Assembly (NCBI GenBank): GCA_031290255.1
Contig: JAITNW010000006.1
Span: forward strand, 53,578-117,577
DNA from: Candidatus Nomurabacteria bacterium
GTDB taxonomy: Bacteria > Patescibacteriota > Saccharimonadia > Saccharimonadales > Saccharimonadaceae
Direction: 5' to 3'
DNA length: 64,000 nt
This document shows positions 27,983-37,078 of this stretch, piece after piece. The position numbers and the translations under genes are program-made. Each line of letters opens with the position of its first letter. Position 1 is the stretch's first letter. The notes under the pieces were generated by a model. The model was not told where the DNA came from. It ran no database searches and worked only from the letters and a program-made list of their open reading frames with translations.

Positions 27983-28987
27983 TCAAGGCTTCTTATGAAG
28001 ATGGTGACGAGCTTTTGCGGTGATGCGGCGACCACGAGGGGTGCGCTCGATAAGCCCGAGCTGCATAAGGTAGGGTTCGTAAAAATCTTCAATGGTGCTG
28101 GCTTCGTCGCCAGTGAGGGCGGCGATGGTGGTGAGACCGACGGGGCGATCGTCGTAATTATCTAACATAAGTTGGAGCATGTTGCGATCGGCGGGGTCGA
28201 GGCCGAGTTCGTCGATTTCGAGCATTTTGAGTGCGGAGGTGGCAGTGGGATAGTCGATGATGCCATCGCCGTTGACGTCGGCGTAGTCGCGGACACGCTT
28301 GAGCAGGCGGTTGGCGATGCGGGGGGTAAGTCTGGAGCGGCCGGAAAGCAGATTGGCGGCGTCGCTGTTGATTTCTGAGCCGAGAATCTTGGCGGCACGT
28401 TCGATGATTTGGCGAATTTCGTGATCTTGATAATATTCTAGACGGTATTGGTGACCAAACCGGTCGCGAAGGGGGGCGGCTAGAGAGCCGGTGCGCGTGG
28501 TGGCGCCGATGACGGTGAAGCGGGGGAGGTCGAGGCGAACAGAGCGGGCGGCAGGGCCTTTGCCGATGACGATGTCGAGCTTGAAATCTTCCATTGCAGA
28601 ATAGAGGATTTCTTCTACGGCGCGGCGGAGGCGATGAATTTCATCAATAAAAAGGACGTCGCCGTCTGCGAGATTGGTAAGAATGGAGGCGAGATCGCCG
28701 GCTTTCTCGATGGCGGGGCCGGAAGTGACGCGAAGATTGGCGTTCATCTCATAGGCAATGATGCCGGCCATGGTGGTTTTGCCGAGCCCGGGAGGGCCAT
28801 AAAGTAAAACATGATCCATGGGTTCGTTGCGTTTTTTGGCTGCGGTGATGGCGAGTTTTAGATTGGTCTTGAGACGTTCTTGGCCGATGTATTCATTGAA
28901 GTTATTTGGGCGCAGGGTGATTTCGACGATTTTTTCTTCGTCGTTGTCTGCGTGGGTGCTAGTATCAATAACTCTCTCAATAGCCAT
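27983..28987 (-). CDS. ruvB: Holliday junction helicase RuvB
   Basis: [58 protein letters not shown]. Confidence 0.98.
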   Translation of the reverse strand: MAIERVIDTSTHADNDEEKIVEITLRPNNFNEYIGQERLKTNLKLAITAAKKRNEPMDHVLLYGPPGLGKTTMAGIIAYEMNANLRVTSGPAIEKAGDLASILTNLADGDVLFIDEIHRLRRAVEEILYSAMEDFKLDIVIGKGPAARSVRLDLPRFTVIGATTRTGSLAAPLRDRFGHQYRLEYYQDHEIRQIIERAAKILGSEINSDAANLLSGRSRLTPRIANRLLKRVRDYADVNGDGIIDYPTATSALKMLEIDELGLDPADRNMLQLMLDNYDDRPVGLTTIAALTGDEASTIEDFYEPYLMQLGLIERTPRGRRITAKARHHLHKKP

Positions 28988-29033
28988 AGAGATAGTATAT
29001 CACGCTTGTCTAGAGGTGGAGAAGCGGAGGGCT

Positions 29034-29942
29034 TTAGGCGCCGATTTTGTCTTTTTTGATGGTACGTTTGGCGTTTTGTTCGACGTATTCAATGATTTGA
29101 GCGGCAACGTTGCGACCGGTGACTTTTTCGATGCCAAAGCCAGGGCTGGCGTTGACTTCGAGGACGAGTGGCCCGCGTTTGCTACGCATCATGTCGACAC
29201 CGGCGATATGGAGACCCATTGCGCGGGCGGCTTTGATGGCGAGCTTAGTTTCTTCGTCGGTGAGCTTGATAGGTGTACCTTCGCCACCTTTATGAAGATT
29301 AGAGCGAAAATCTTCATCCAGGGATTGGCGTTTCATGCTGGCGACAACTTTGCGGCCGACTACAAAAGCACGGATGTCCGTGCCGGCGCTTTCGGCGATG
29401 TACTCTTGGAGGAGAATGTTGGTGCCATCGTCATTGGTGAGGTAGAAAGCTTGGAGAGCGGATTTGGCGGTTTTTTTGCTTTCGGCGAGGACGACGCCAT
29501 TGCCGTGCGTGCCACTAGCGAGTTTGATAATGACGGGGAGGCCGATTTGTTCGATGAGATCATCGATGTCGGCGGTGTTGCGGGAGAAAAGGGTTTTGGG
29601 CGTGTCGACTCCGGCGCGGGAAAGAATTTGGGCGGAGCGGAGTTTGTCGCGGGCGCGGACGATGGCGAGCGAGCCAGAGGTGGAATAGACACCGCTGGAC
29701 TCTAGTTGCCTGACGATGGCGGTGCCGTAGCGGGTCATATTGTTGGAAATGCGCGGTATGATTGCATCAAAGTCAGAAACTGGCTTGCCTTTGTACATCA
29801 CGATGGGGTGTTCTCGGCTGATGGAGGCATAACAGTTTTTGTATTTGATGACTTTGACGTTGTGTCCGCGCTTTTCCGCTTCTTCAACGAGGCGTTTGGT
29901 GGAATAATTGGCATTGCCATTGCTTAAAATTGCAATTTTCAT
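29034..29942 (-). CDS. RimK family ATP-grasp glutamate ligase
   Basis: SKKTAKSALQAF, LLQEYIAESAGTDIRAFVVG, VDMMRSKRGPLVLEVNASPG. Confidence 0.93.
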   Translation of the reverse strand: MKIAILSNGNANYSTKRLVEEAEKRGHNVKVIKYKNCYASISREHPIVMYKGKPVSDFDAIIPRISNNMTRYGTAIVRQLESSGVYSTSGSLAIVRARDKLRSAQILSRAGVDTPKTLFSRNTADIDDLIEQIGLPVIIKLASGTHGNGVVLAESKKTAKSALQAFYLTNDDGTNILLQEYIAESAGTDIRAFVVGRKVVASMKRQSLDEDFRSNLHKGGEGTPIKLTDEETKLAIKAARAMGLHIAGVDMMRSKRGPLVLEVNASPGFGIEKVTGRNVAAQIIEYVEQNAKRTIKKDKIGA

Positions 29943-29959
29943 AGTTCAAGACCTTTCTT

Positions 29960-30466
29960 TTAACTCTTTTTAACATATTTTTTGTAGAATTGATAGGGGT
30001 TTTGGGTATTCTCTTGGTTTAGTTCTGCCGTTGATGGGCTGAGGTTGGGTTGGGGAATGGTGCGTCTGCTGACGTCGACGAGGAATCTGCCAGAGATGGC
30101 GCGGCGACCGATGATGACGGGGAAGTTGTGAGTGGAGCGGTCTGATAAGGAAAATAAAAGCTTGAGACGCTTGTCTTTGAGGTGGACTCTAAAGTGAGTG
30201 CGGTAGCGGATTTGCTCAATACCGTTGCCGCCTCTGATGATGGCGACGTTGTAGTTGGTGCGACAAATGACTTTGCCGGTGTAAAAGGGAGATTGAGGGC
30301 CAAAAAGCTTGAATTTGAGGACGCCGTCTTTAGTGACTTTGAGGTCTGACACCCAAATTGCAGAGCCGTCGGCGCCGGTGTCGATTTTGGCGGGTACGTT
30401 AACTCGCCTTAGCCCGACTAGGGAGATTCTTTCGTTGATGCCGATGATGGGGAGTTGACGTTCCAT
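29960..30466 (-). CDS. RimB/ATP-dependent zinc protease-like (retropepsin-like fold)
   Basis: NVPAKIDTGADGSAIW, FPVIIGRRAISGRFLVDVSR; next to rimK-like gene. Confidence 0.85.
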   Translation of the reverse strand: MERQLPIIGINERISLVGLRRVNVPAKIDTGADGSAIWVSDLKVTKDGVLKFKLFGPQSPFYTGKVICRTNYNVAIIRGGNGIEQIRYRTHFRVHLKDKRLKLLFSLSDRSTHNFPVIIGRRAISGRFLVDVSRRTIPQPNLSPSTAELNQENTQNPYQFYKKYVKKS

Positions 30467-30519
30467 CTTTCCATTATATCATAAGGGGTGTAAAAAGTCA
30501 ATATATCGGGGGTGAGTAG

Positions 30520-31110
30520 TTACGAAGGGGTGTTTTTGGGGTCGTTGGTTTTGGTTTTGTAAACGAGGCTGGATATGGTTTTGATTTCGTCTCTAGGGGT
30601 GTCTACCATGGTGAAGGTGTAGGTGGTTTCGTCGCCGACGGTGGACATGCGGATGGTGCCGAGCTTGAAAATGTAATCTAGGAGGCCGGCTTGGCGGAAG
30701 GAGACGTCTTCGATGCTTTGGAGGTCGATGATGTTGGTGGAGTTGACGAAGAGGCTGGGGCGGGATTTTTGGATGGTGCGGCGGTTGGTGATGTAGAGGT
30801 GGTTGGATTTGTAGACGATGGTGCCGATGATGCCGGAGATGATGAGGAGAGCGTAGAGGGCGAAAATGATAATATAGAGGTAGCCAACTGCTGAGGAATT
30901 GAGGCCGAGTGGGTTGGGGCCACCGGCGAGAAGCATGATAAGGGCGATGGTGAGGAGGCCGGCGCCGGCAAATTCGCCTGCCCAGATGAGAAGTAAGCCG
31001 ATTTTGGAGCGGATGATGTGGAGGACGACCCATTCGTTGTCTTCGAGGTCGATCTCGGGGTATTCTTTGGCGCTTCTAGCGTGGTGGATTTTGGCTAAAT
31101 CGCTTTTCAT
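30520..31110 (-). CDS. Bacterial PH-domain membrane protein
   Basis: Two TMs then NHLYITNRRTIQKSRPSLFVNSTNIIDLQSIEDVSFRQAGLLDYIFKLGTIRMST. Confidence 0.85.
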   Translation of the reverse strand: MKSDLAKIHHARSAKEYPEIDLEDNEWVVLHIIRSKIGLLLIWAGEFAGAGLLTIALIMLLAGGPNPLGLNSSAVGYLYIIIFALYALLIISGIIGTIVYKSNHLYITNRRTIQKSRPSLFVNSTNIIDLQSIEDVSFRQAGLLDYIFKLGTIRMSTVGDETTYTFTMVDTPRDEIKTISSLVYKTKTNDPKNTPS

Positions 31111-31133
31111 TGGTTTTATTGTACTATATTTGG

Positions 31134-31526
31134 TTAATTTCGGCTAGTTTTAAGGTAGTCTTCTTCTTTTTCCATGGTGGCGCGGAGGGTGTATTGTTGG
31201 CATTCGCCGTCGGTGCAGTTGGTGGCTTGGTAACGGTAGTTGCTGCCTTCGACCCAGAGGTTGGTGCCGTAGGGGTCGGTGAAGAGATTGGGATCCATCC
31301 AGGGGAGGGCTTCGGCGTCTTCGATGTATTCTGGGTAATAGTTATGCTCGGTGTAGAAGCCTTCTTCTAGGGAGTAGAACATGGCGTTGATGGCGATTTT
31401 GCGCTGTTCGTCGCGGTCCATGGCGTCGATGTTGGTCTTTTGGAGGAAGAAAAGTACTACGAAAATGCCGACGAAGAGGATACAGATGAGTAATTCTAGG
31501 ACGGTGAAGCCTTTTTTGTGGTTCAT
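31134..31526 (-). CDS. Type IV pilin-like protein
   Basis: Prepilin motif MNHKKGFTVLELLICILFVGIFVV; start reassigned to this Met. Confidence 0.85.
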   Translation of the reverse strand: MNHKKGFTVLELLICILFVGIFVVLFFLQKTNIDAMDRDEQRKIAINAMFYSLEEGFYTEHNYYPEYIEDAEALPWMDPNLFTDPYGTNLWVEGSNYRYQATNCTDGECQQYTLRATMEKEEDYLKTSRN

Positions 31527-31573
31527 ATTAGACATATTAGCATAAATTTGGTTGAGAAAAAACACCACTACAT

Positions 31574-31650
31574 TGGTAGCACCGACTGGTTTCGAACCAG
31601 TGACCTTGGGCTTATGAGTCCCACGCTCTAACCGACTGAGCTACGGTGCC
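31574..31650 (-). tRNA. tRNA with CAT anticodon (probable elongator Met)
   Basis: GGCACCGTAGCTCAGTCGGTTAGAGCGTGGGACTCATAAGCCCAAGGTCACTGGTTCGAAACCAGTCGGTGCTACCA. Confidence 0.9.
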
Positions 31651-31687
31651 ACCTATGGAGTGGTATTTCAGGATATTGTAGCATATT

Positions 31688-32548
31688 TTGGGTTGGTTGA
31701 AAACTGAGAGGTTTGCCTGTATGATGGAGATAATGATTAAGAAAATCATATTGGCTGCGGTGGTGGTGGGGGTGACGGTTTTTTCTGGGGTGGTGGGGGC
31801 GGTGGAGGTACCGAAAGTTCAGAATGATGTGTATGTTTATGATGGGGCGGGGGTGATTGCGGAGAGTGTGAGGATTGAGTTGAATGGCAAACTGCGGGAG
31901 CTGGAAAAAGATACTTCGGCGGAGATTTTTGTGGTGACGGTGGATGGGTTGGATGGGGAGCCGATCGAGGAGTTTGCTTATAGGGTGGGGAATGAGATGG
32001 GGATTGGGCAGAAGGAATATGATAATGGGGTGCTTTTGTTGGTGTCGCCGCCGGAGGGGACGCGGAATGTGCGAATAGAGGTGGGGAAGGGGATGGAAGG
32101 GATTTTTAATGATGCGAAGGTGGGGCGGATGCTTGATGCGGATTTTGTGCCGTATCGGGCGGAGGGGGATTATCAGACGGGGATTGTGAAGACGGTGGAT
32201 AGTTTGGTAGCGGAGACGCGGGATAATGCCGAGTGGGTGGGGAAAACTGTGGATGATGGGGAGTGGGTGGTGTTTGTGGCGTTTGGTTTTATGCTTTTGG
32301 TGTGGGGTTTTGTCATGTTTATGACGTTTAAGAGTGCTTATGATATGGGGAAGAAAGAGCTGAAGCGGAAAGGGACGACTGGGAAGCGAGGGATGTGGAG
32401 TGTGATTGCGGTGGGGATGGCGCTTATGAATAAAAATAATGGCAAGGGGGGCTGGCGTGGGGGTGGGGGGATGTTTGGCGGGGGCGGTGGTTTTTCTGGT
32501 GGTGGAGGTGGCGGGGGGAGCTTTGGCGGTGGTGGGGCTACAAGGTAA
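31688..32548 (+). CDS. TPM-domain (YgcG-like) membrane protein with Gly-rich C-terminus
   Basis: VYDGAGVIAES, EIFVVTVDGLDG, NVRIEVGKGMEG, terminal GGGGGFSGGGGGGGSFGGGGATR. Confidence 0.88.
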   Translation: MGWLKTERFACMMEIMIKKIILAAVVVGVTVFSGVVGAVEVPKVQNDVYVYDGAGVIAESVRIELNGKLRELEKDTSAEIFVVTVDGLDGEPIEEFAYRVGNEMGIGQKEYDNGVLLLVSPPEGTRNVRIEVGKGMEGIFNDAKVGRMLDADFVPYRAEGDYQTGIVKTVDSLVAETRDNAEWVGKTVDDGEWVVFVAFGFMLLVWGFVMFMTFKSAYDMGKKELKRKGTTGKRGMWSVIAVGMALMNKNNGKGGWRGGGGMFGGGGGFSGGGGGGGSFGGGGATR

Positions 32549-32591
32549 TGGTAAATGTGGTAATATTAAAGGATTAAGGAGATATAAGAAT

Positions 32592-33191
32592 ATGACAAAT
32601 AAGAAAGATGAGAGAAAGTTTCCAGTATGGGGGATTGTACTGATTGTAGTTGGGGTAGTGGTGCTGGCGATTTTTGGCTGGGGGATTTCTACAAATAATA
32701 AGCTGGTGAGCTTGGAAGAGGGTGTGACTAAGGATTCGGCGCAGATTGAGTCGCAGTTGCAGCGGAGGATGGATTTGATTCCGAATTTGGTGAATACTGT
32801 GAAGGGTTATGCGGCGCATGAGACAGATGTGTATACAGCGGTTTCTGAGGCGCGGGCGAAGCTGGGCGGGGCGATCTCGGGTGGGAATATGAATGAGATT
32901 TCTTCGGCTAGTAGTGCGATGGATTCGGCTCTGGGGAGGCTGATTGCGATTGCTGAGGCTTATCCAGAGCTGAAGGCTAGTGCGAACTTTATTGGTTTGC
33001 AGGATGAGCTCGCGGGGACGGAGAATCGAATCAATCAGGCTAGGCAGACTTATAATGAGGCGGTGGCGGATTATAATAAGTCGATTAAGGTGTTTCCGTC
33101 TAATATCATTGCTGGGATGGGGAACTTTGAGCAGAAGAGTTATTTTGAGGCGGCTGAGGGGGCTAAGGATGTGCCTGAGGTGGAGTTTTAG
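32592..33191 (+). CDS. lemA: LemA family protein
   Basis: RRMDLIPNLVNTVKGYAAHE, EAYPELKASANFIGLQDELAGTENRI; start reassigned to MTNKKDER. Confidence 0.93.
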   Translation: MTNKKDERKFPVWGIVLIVVGVVVLAIFGWGISTNNKLVSLEEGVTKDSAQIESQLQRRMDLIPNLVNTVKGYAAHETDVYTAVSEARAKLGGAISGGNMNEISSASSAMDSALGRLIAIAEAYPELKASANFIGLQDELAGTENRINQARQTYNEAVADYNKSIKVFPSNIIAGMGNFEQKSYFEAAEGAKDVPEVEF

Positions 33192-33220
33192 TAGAGTTTA
33201 GTGCTGCTGAAATCTGGAAT

Positions 33221-33245
33221 GCGACCTTCGTGGGGTCGCATTTTC
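33221..33245 (+). terminator. Intrinsic terminator after lemA
   Basis: GCGACCTTCGTGGGGTCGCATTTTCTT. Confidence 0.7.
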
Positions 33246-33265
33246 TTGTGAAAAAATTATTGCGG

Positions 33266-33352
33266 TGGCGGAAGGAGTGAGATTCGAACTCACGAGGCTA
33301 TTCGCCTGCCGGTTTTCAAGACCGGTGCCTTAAACCGCTCGGCCATCCTTCC
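33266..33352 (-). tRNA. tRNA-Ser (TGA)
   Basis: Class II tRNA with long variable arm; loop CTTGAAA; CCA encoded. Confidence 0.9.
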
Positions 33353-33373
33353 GTGAGGAGTATTATAGCATAT

Positions 33374-34075
33374 TTAGGCGGCGTTGGTGTGGACGGCGGT
33401 GACGTCGTCTAGATCGTCAAGGCTATCTAAAATTTTTTCGACTTTTTCTGAGGTGGTGTCTTCGACTTGGATGGTGGTGGTGGGGACGTATTGAAGTTCG
33501 GCGCTGTCGATTTGGAAGTTGGATTCTAGGAGGGATTTGCGGACTTTGGCGAGGTCGCTGGCGGCGGTGTAGATGGTGGTGCCGTCGGTTTCTTCGGCGA
33601 TGTCTTCGGCGCCGGAGTCGAGGGCTTGCATTATGATTTCGTCGCCTTTTGCGGGGGTGAAAATGACGCCTTTGCGGGCGAATTGGAACATGACGCTACC
33701 TGGGTCGGCCATGCGGCCGCCGTTTTTCTCAAGAGTGTGGCGGACTACTGGCATGGTGCGGTTTTTGTTGTCGGTGGCGACTTCGATGATGATGCCGATG
33801 CCGCCAGGGCCGTAGGCTTCGTAGGTTTCTTCGATGAGGGTGGTGGCGGATTTGTCGGCGACGCGTTGGAGGGCGCGCTCGATGTTGGCTTTTGGCATGT
33901 TGGCTTGGCGGGCTTTTTCAAGGATCATGGCTAAGGTGGAGTTGGTGATGGGGTCGGTGCCGCTGCGGGCTGCGATGGCGATTTGGTTGCCTATTTTGGT
34001 GAAGATGGCGCCGCGTTTGGCGTCTACTACGGCTTTTTGGCGTTTGGTGGTGGCCCATTTGCTGTGTCCTGACAT
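33374..34075 (-). CDS. YebC/PmpR family protein
   Basis: MSGHSKWATTKRQKAVVDAKRGAIFTKIG, YGPGGIGIIIEVATDNKNRT. Confidence 0.97.
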   Translation of the reverse strand: MSGHSKWATTKRQKAVVDAKRGAIFTKIGNQIAIAARSGTDPITNSTLAMILEKARQANMPKANIERALQRVADKSATTLIEETYEAYGPGGIGIIIEVATDNKNRTMPVVRHTLEKNGGRMADPGSVMFQFARKGVIFTPAKGDEIIMQALDSGAEDIAEETDGTTIYTAASDLAKVRKSLLESNFQIDSAELQYVPTTTIQVEDTTSEKVEKILDSLDDLDDVTAVHTNAA

Positions 34076-34128
34076 GATTATTTACATTTTAACATAAAAA
34101 GTCGTAAGGGGGTAGAGTGGTGGCTGAA

Positions 34129-34275
34129 GAAAAAATGAATAATCCTATCTCCAGAGAGGCCCTTTCGCGTGCGCGCCTGTCTTTACAGGGCGCAGGCGCT
34201 GCAGTTGGCTGGAAGTAGGGGTGTGGCACACCCCTCTTCCACATCCTCTCTGGAGATAGGATTATTCATTTTTTC
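34129..34275. ncRNA. Candidate structured RNA/palindromic element bounded by a 31-bp perfect inverted repeat
   Basis: GAAAAAATGAATAATCCTATCTCCAGAGAGG (34129-34159) is the reverse complement of 34245-34275; two inner hairpins. Confidence 0.6.
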
Positions 34276-34355
34276 CTCAATGCTTTGTTGAAAATAATTG
34301 TAGTTATGGTTTTGTTTGTAATTTTTGTGGTATAGTATGGGGAAAAGGAGGAAGT

Positions 34356-34898
34356 ATGAGGGAAATTGAGGGAACTCGGACTGAGAAGAATTTGAATGAG
34401 GCTTTTGCGGGGGAGTGTCAGGCTAGGGTGAAGTATGAATATTATGCTAGTCAGGCTAGGAAGGATGGGTATGAGCAGATTGCGGAGATTTTTTTGGAGA
34501 GTAGTGGGAATGAGAGGGAGCATGCTAAGTTGTGGTTTAAGCAGTTGCATGGGGGGAAGGTGCCGGAAACTCTTGCTAATCTGAAGGATGCGGCGGGTGG
34601 GGAAAATTACGAGCATGAGGATATGTATGTGCGGATGGCGCGGGAGGCGCGAGAGGAGGGGTTTGAGGAAATTGCGAAGATGTTTGAGGGGGTGGGGGAT
34701 ATTGAGGCGCAGCATGAGGAGCGATATCGGAAATTGGTGGAGAATATTGAGGAGGGGATGGTGTTTAAGGGGGATGGGGTGACAGTGTGGCGGTGTAGGA
34801 ATTGTGGGTATATTCATATTGGTGAGGAAGCGCCGGAAATGTGTCCGATTTGTGCGCATCCGCGAGGGTTTTTTGAGATTGCGGCGCAGAATTATTGA
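34356..34898 (+). CDS. Rubrerythrin
   Basis: NLNEAFAGECQARVKYEYYA, two EExxH-type motifs, rubredoxin site CRNCGYIHIGEEAPEMCPICAHP. Confidence 0.95.
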   Translation: MREIEGTRTEKNLNEAFAGECQARVKYEYYASQARKDGYEQIAEIFLESSGNEREHAKLWFKQLHGGKVPETLANLKDAAGGENYEHEDMYVRMAREAREEGFEEIAKMFEGVGDIEAQHEERYRKLVENIEEGMVFKGDGVTVWRCRNCGYIHIGEEAPEMCPICAHPRGFFEIAAQNY

Positions 34899-34903
34899 TT
34901 GAT

Positions 34904-35629
34904 ATGGCTAGATTGAAGAAGACATCTAGGCGAAGACTTTTGGTGGTGGGGATTTTGCTTGCGGCTGTGGCGGGATGGCTGATATTTAACCCTGCGAGTT
35001 ATCAGCCGGTGGAGGTGCAGGCGGATGGTGACGTTGCGATTGTTTCGGATGCTGAGTGGGCGGCAGTTTCGGTTTTGGAGAAACTGGAGGTGCATGAGCG
35101 GGATAATTCTGCGAAATATAATCGGAAGGATTTTTATAGTAGCTGGGGGTCATATAACGGTTGCGATATGCGAAATGTAATTTTACAGCGGGATTTGACG
35201 GGGACGGTGCTGAATGGATGCGTGGTTTTGTCGGGGGTGCTGGAGGATCCTTATACTGGGAAGATGATAAATTTTGTGCGGGGGTCGGGAACTTCTAGTG
35301 CGGTGCAGATTGACCATGTGGTTGCGCTTTCGAATGCTTGGGGGACGGGGGCGGCGAGGCTGGATAAGGATGGGCGATATGCGCTGAGTCAGGATCCATT
35401 GAATTTGTTGGCGGTGGATGGGCCGGCGAATCAGCAGAAATCTGATAAAGATGCGGCTGAGTGGTTGCCGGAGAATTTGGAGTTTCGATGTGAGTATGTG
35501 GCACGGCAGATTTCGGTGAAATATAAGTATGTGCTGTGGGTGACGGAGAGCGAAAAGTCGGCGATGCAGGGGGTGCTGCGGACTTGTCCGGAGGAGGTTA
35601 CGATAGGGTTAGAAAATCTTGAAGAGTGA
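34904..35629 (+). CDS. Exported HNH nuclease (DUF1524/GmrSD C-terminal-like)
   Basis: N-terminal TM; IDHVVALSNAWGTGA...PLNLLAVDGPANQQKSDKDAAEWLP. Confidence 0.85.
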   Translation: MARLKKTSRRRLLVVGILLAAVAGWLIFNPASYQPVEVQADGDVAIVSDAEWAAVSVLEKLEVHERDNSAKYNRKDFYSSWGSYNGCDMRNVILQRDLTGTVLNGCVVLSGVLEDPYTGKMINFVRGSGTSSAVQIDHVVALSNAWGTGAARLDKDGRYALSQDPLNLLAVDGPANQQKSDKDAAEWLPENLEFRCEYVARQISVKYKYVLWVTESEKSAMQGVLRTCPEEVTIGLENLEE

Positions 35630-36503
35630 AATCTTGGTCGGTGACGGAGGCGACGGCTAGAATTGGTGAGGATTCTTGGAGTTGTGAGTGAAATTTGAGG
35701 TAGGTTGTGGCGGCTTTTTGCATTTGAGTGAGTTTTGACTTGGTGATGGCTTCGAGGCCGCTTCCGTGGGTGGGGTCTTTGCGGTATTTTACTTCTGTGA
35801 AGTAGAGGGTACTGTCTTTTATTGAGATAATGTCGATTTCGCAGGTTTTGGTGCGCCAATTGCGGTCAAGGATGATGTGATCTTGGCCCGATAGATAGGT
35901 GGCGACTTTGTCTTCGGCTTGGTTGCCGATGGATTTGGCGGTGGTTTTGAGATTGGCGATGGGCTTGAAGCTGGTGCGATGTTCGGGGCAGGGGCCGTGA
36001 GTTTCCAAAGCTTTTCTGTGGGTGACGGTGCCGTAGCCGACGTGTTTTTCGAAGTGGTATTCTGGGTATTCTTTGGAGAGTTCTACCATATATGTGTCGC
36101 GGGCGACTTTGGCGAGGATGCTGGCGGCGGAGACTGCGGGGATGAGGAGGTCGGCTTTGACTAGGGTGGTGACGTATTTTGTGAGGGGAGTATCGGAGAG
36201 GAAGTTGATGGTGCCATCGATGATGATTTCGTGGAAGGGATGGTGGATTTGCTGGACGGCTGTGTGGGTGGCTTGGCGGAGGGCGGCGGAGAGTCCGATC
36301 TCGTCTAGCTCGTGGGCGCTAATCCAGCCGAATCCGTAGGAGGAATTTTCTTTGATAATCTCTGCGAGTGTGGTGCGACGTTTGGTGGTGAGTTTTTTGC
36401 TGTCGGTGAGGCCGGGGATATCTTTGTGCAGGACGCAGGCGCAAACAAGAAGGGGCCCGGCCCATGGACCGCGCCCCACTTCGTCAATTCCTAAAATTGC
36501 CAT
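35598..36503 (-). CDS. rnhB: RNase HII fused to a C-terminal YraN/UPF0102 nuclease-like domain
   Basis: ILGIDEVGRGPWAGPLLVCA, SKKLTTKRR, then GNQAEDKVATYLSGQDHIILDRNWRTKTCEIDIISIKDSTLYFTEVKYRK. Confidence 0.92.
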   Translation of the reverse strand: MAILGIDEVGRGPWAGPLLVCACVLHKDIPGLTDSKKLTTKRRTTLAEIIKENSSYGFGWISAHELDEIGLSAALRQATHTAVQQIHHPFHEIIIDGTINFLSDTPLTKYVTTLVKADLLIPAVSAASILAKVARDTYMVELSKEYPEYHFEKHVGYGTVTHRKALETHGPCPEHRTSFKPIANLKTTAKSIGNQAEDKVATYLSGQDHIILDRNWRTKTCEIDIISIKDSTLYFTEVKYRKDPTHGSGLEAITKSKLTQMQKAATTYLKFHSQLQESSPILAVASVTDQDFTLQDFLTLS

Positions 36504-36514
36504 TGGGCTAAGGT

Positions 36515-37000
36515 TTATTCCGCGGGTTCGCCAGCGCCTTTGGGATTTTGCTTTTCTGCTTGAGTTTCTGGGTTGGCTTTTTCGGATGCTAGGACTTCTT
36601 GAACTTCTTCGACATTCTTAGCGGAGAGATCATTGACCGCGTGGCGATCGAAATCTTTGTTGACGAGACGCGCGGATTTGCCAGAACGTTCACGGAGGTA
36701 GCTGAGATGGTTACGACGGACTTTGCTACGGCGGACGATCTCAATCTTTTCTACTAGAGGGTTGTGGATGAGGAAAGATTTTTCTACGCCAACACCGGAG
36801 GCGACTTTGCGGACTGTGATGCGGGCGGTGTGGGAATCTTTGCGATCTGTGCGGATGACGGTACCCTCAAATACCTGAATACGGAACTTACTTCCTTCTT
36901 TGATTTTCTGTGAGACGCGGACAGTGTCGCCAGAGCGGACATCTACAACTGCTTGCTTTTTTTGCGCGTCTCCCACCATTTTGAGCAATTCAAACGACAT
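36515..37000 (-). CDS. rplS: 50S ribosomal protein L19 with C-terminal extension
   Basis: VRSGDTVRVSQKIKEGSKFRIQVFEGTVI, RRSKVRRNHLSYLRERSGKSAR. Confidence 0.95.
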   Translation of the reverse strand: MSFELLKMVGDAQKKQAVVDVRSGDTVRVSQKIKEGSKFRIQVFEGTVIRTDRKDSHTARITVRKVASGVGVEKSFLIHNPLVEKIEIVRRSKVRRNHLSYLRERSGKSARLVNKDFDRHAVNDLSAKNVEEVQEVLASEKANPETQAEKQNPKGAGEPAE

Positions 37001-37078
37001 ATTTGACCTTTATTTAATAAATGAGTGTTGTTGATGATAATTTTAGCATATTTTTTTAGATATGGGAAGAGGGAATAA

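Noticed and set aside
28818-29705. 295-aa + strand ORF
   Set aside because: Antisense to ruvB and the RimK-like gene; shadow frame with no recognisable motif.
32439-32591. Gly/Ala-rich N-terminal extension of LemA
   Set aside because: Overlaps the Gly-rich end of the TPM gene in another frame; AAGGAG-preceded ATG at 32592 is the likely start.
34129-34275. Insertion sequence with 31-bp terminal repeats
   Set aside because: No transposase ORF and no obvious target-site duplication; MITE remains possible.
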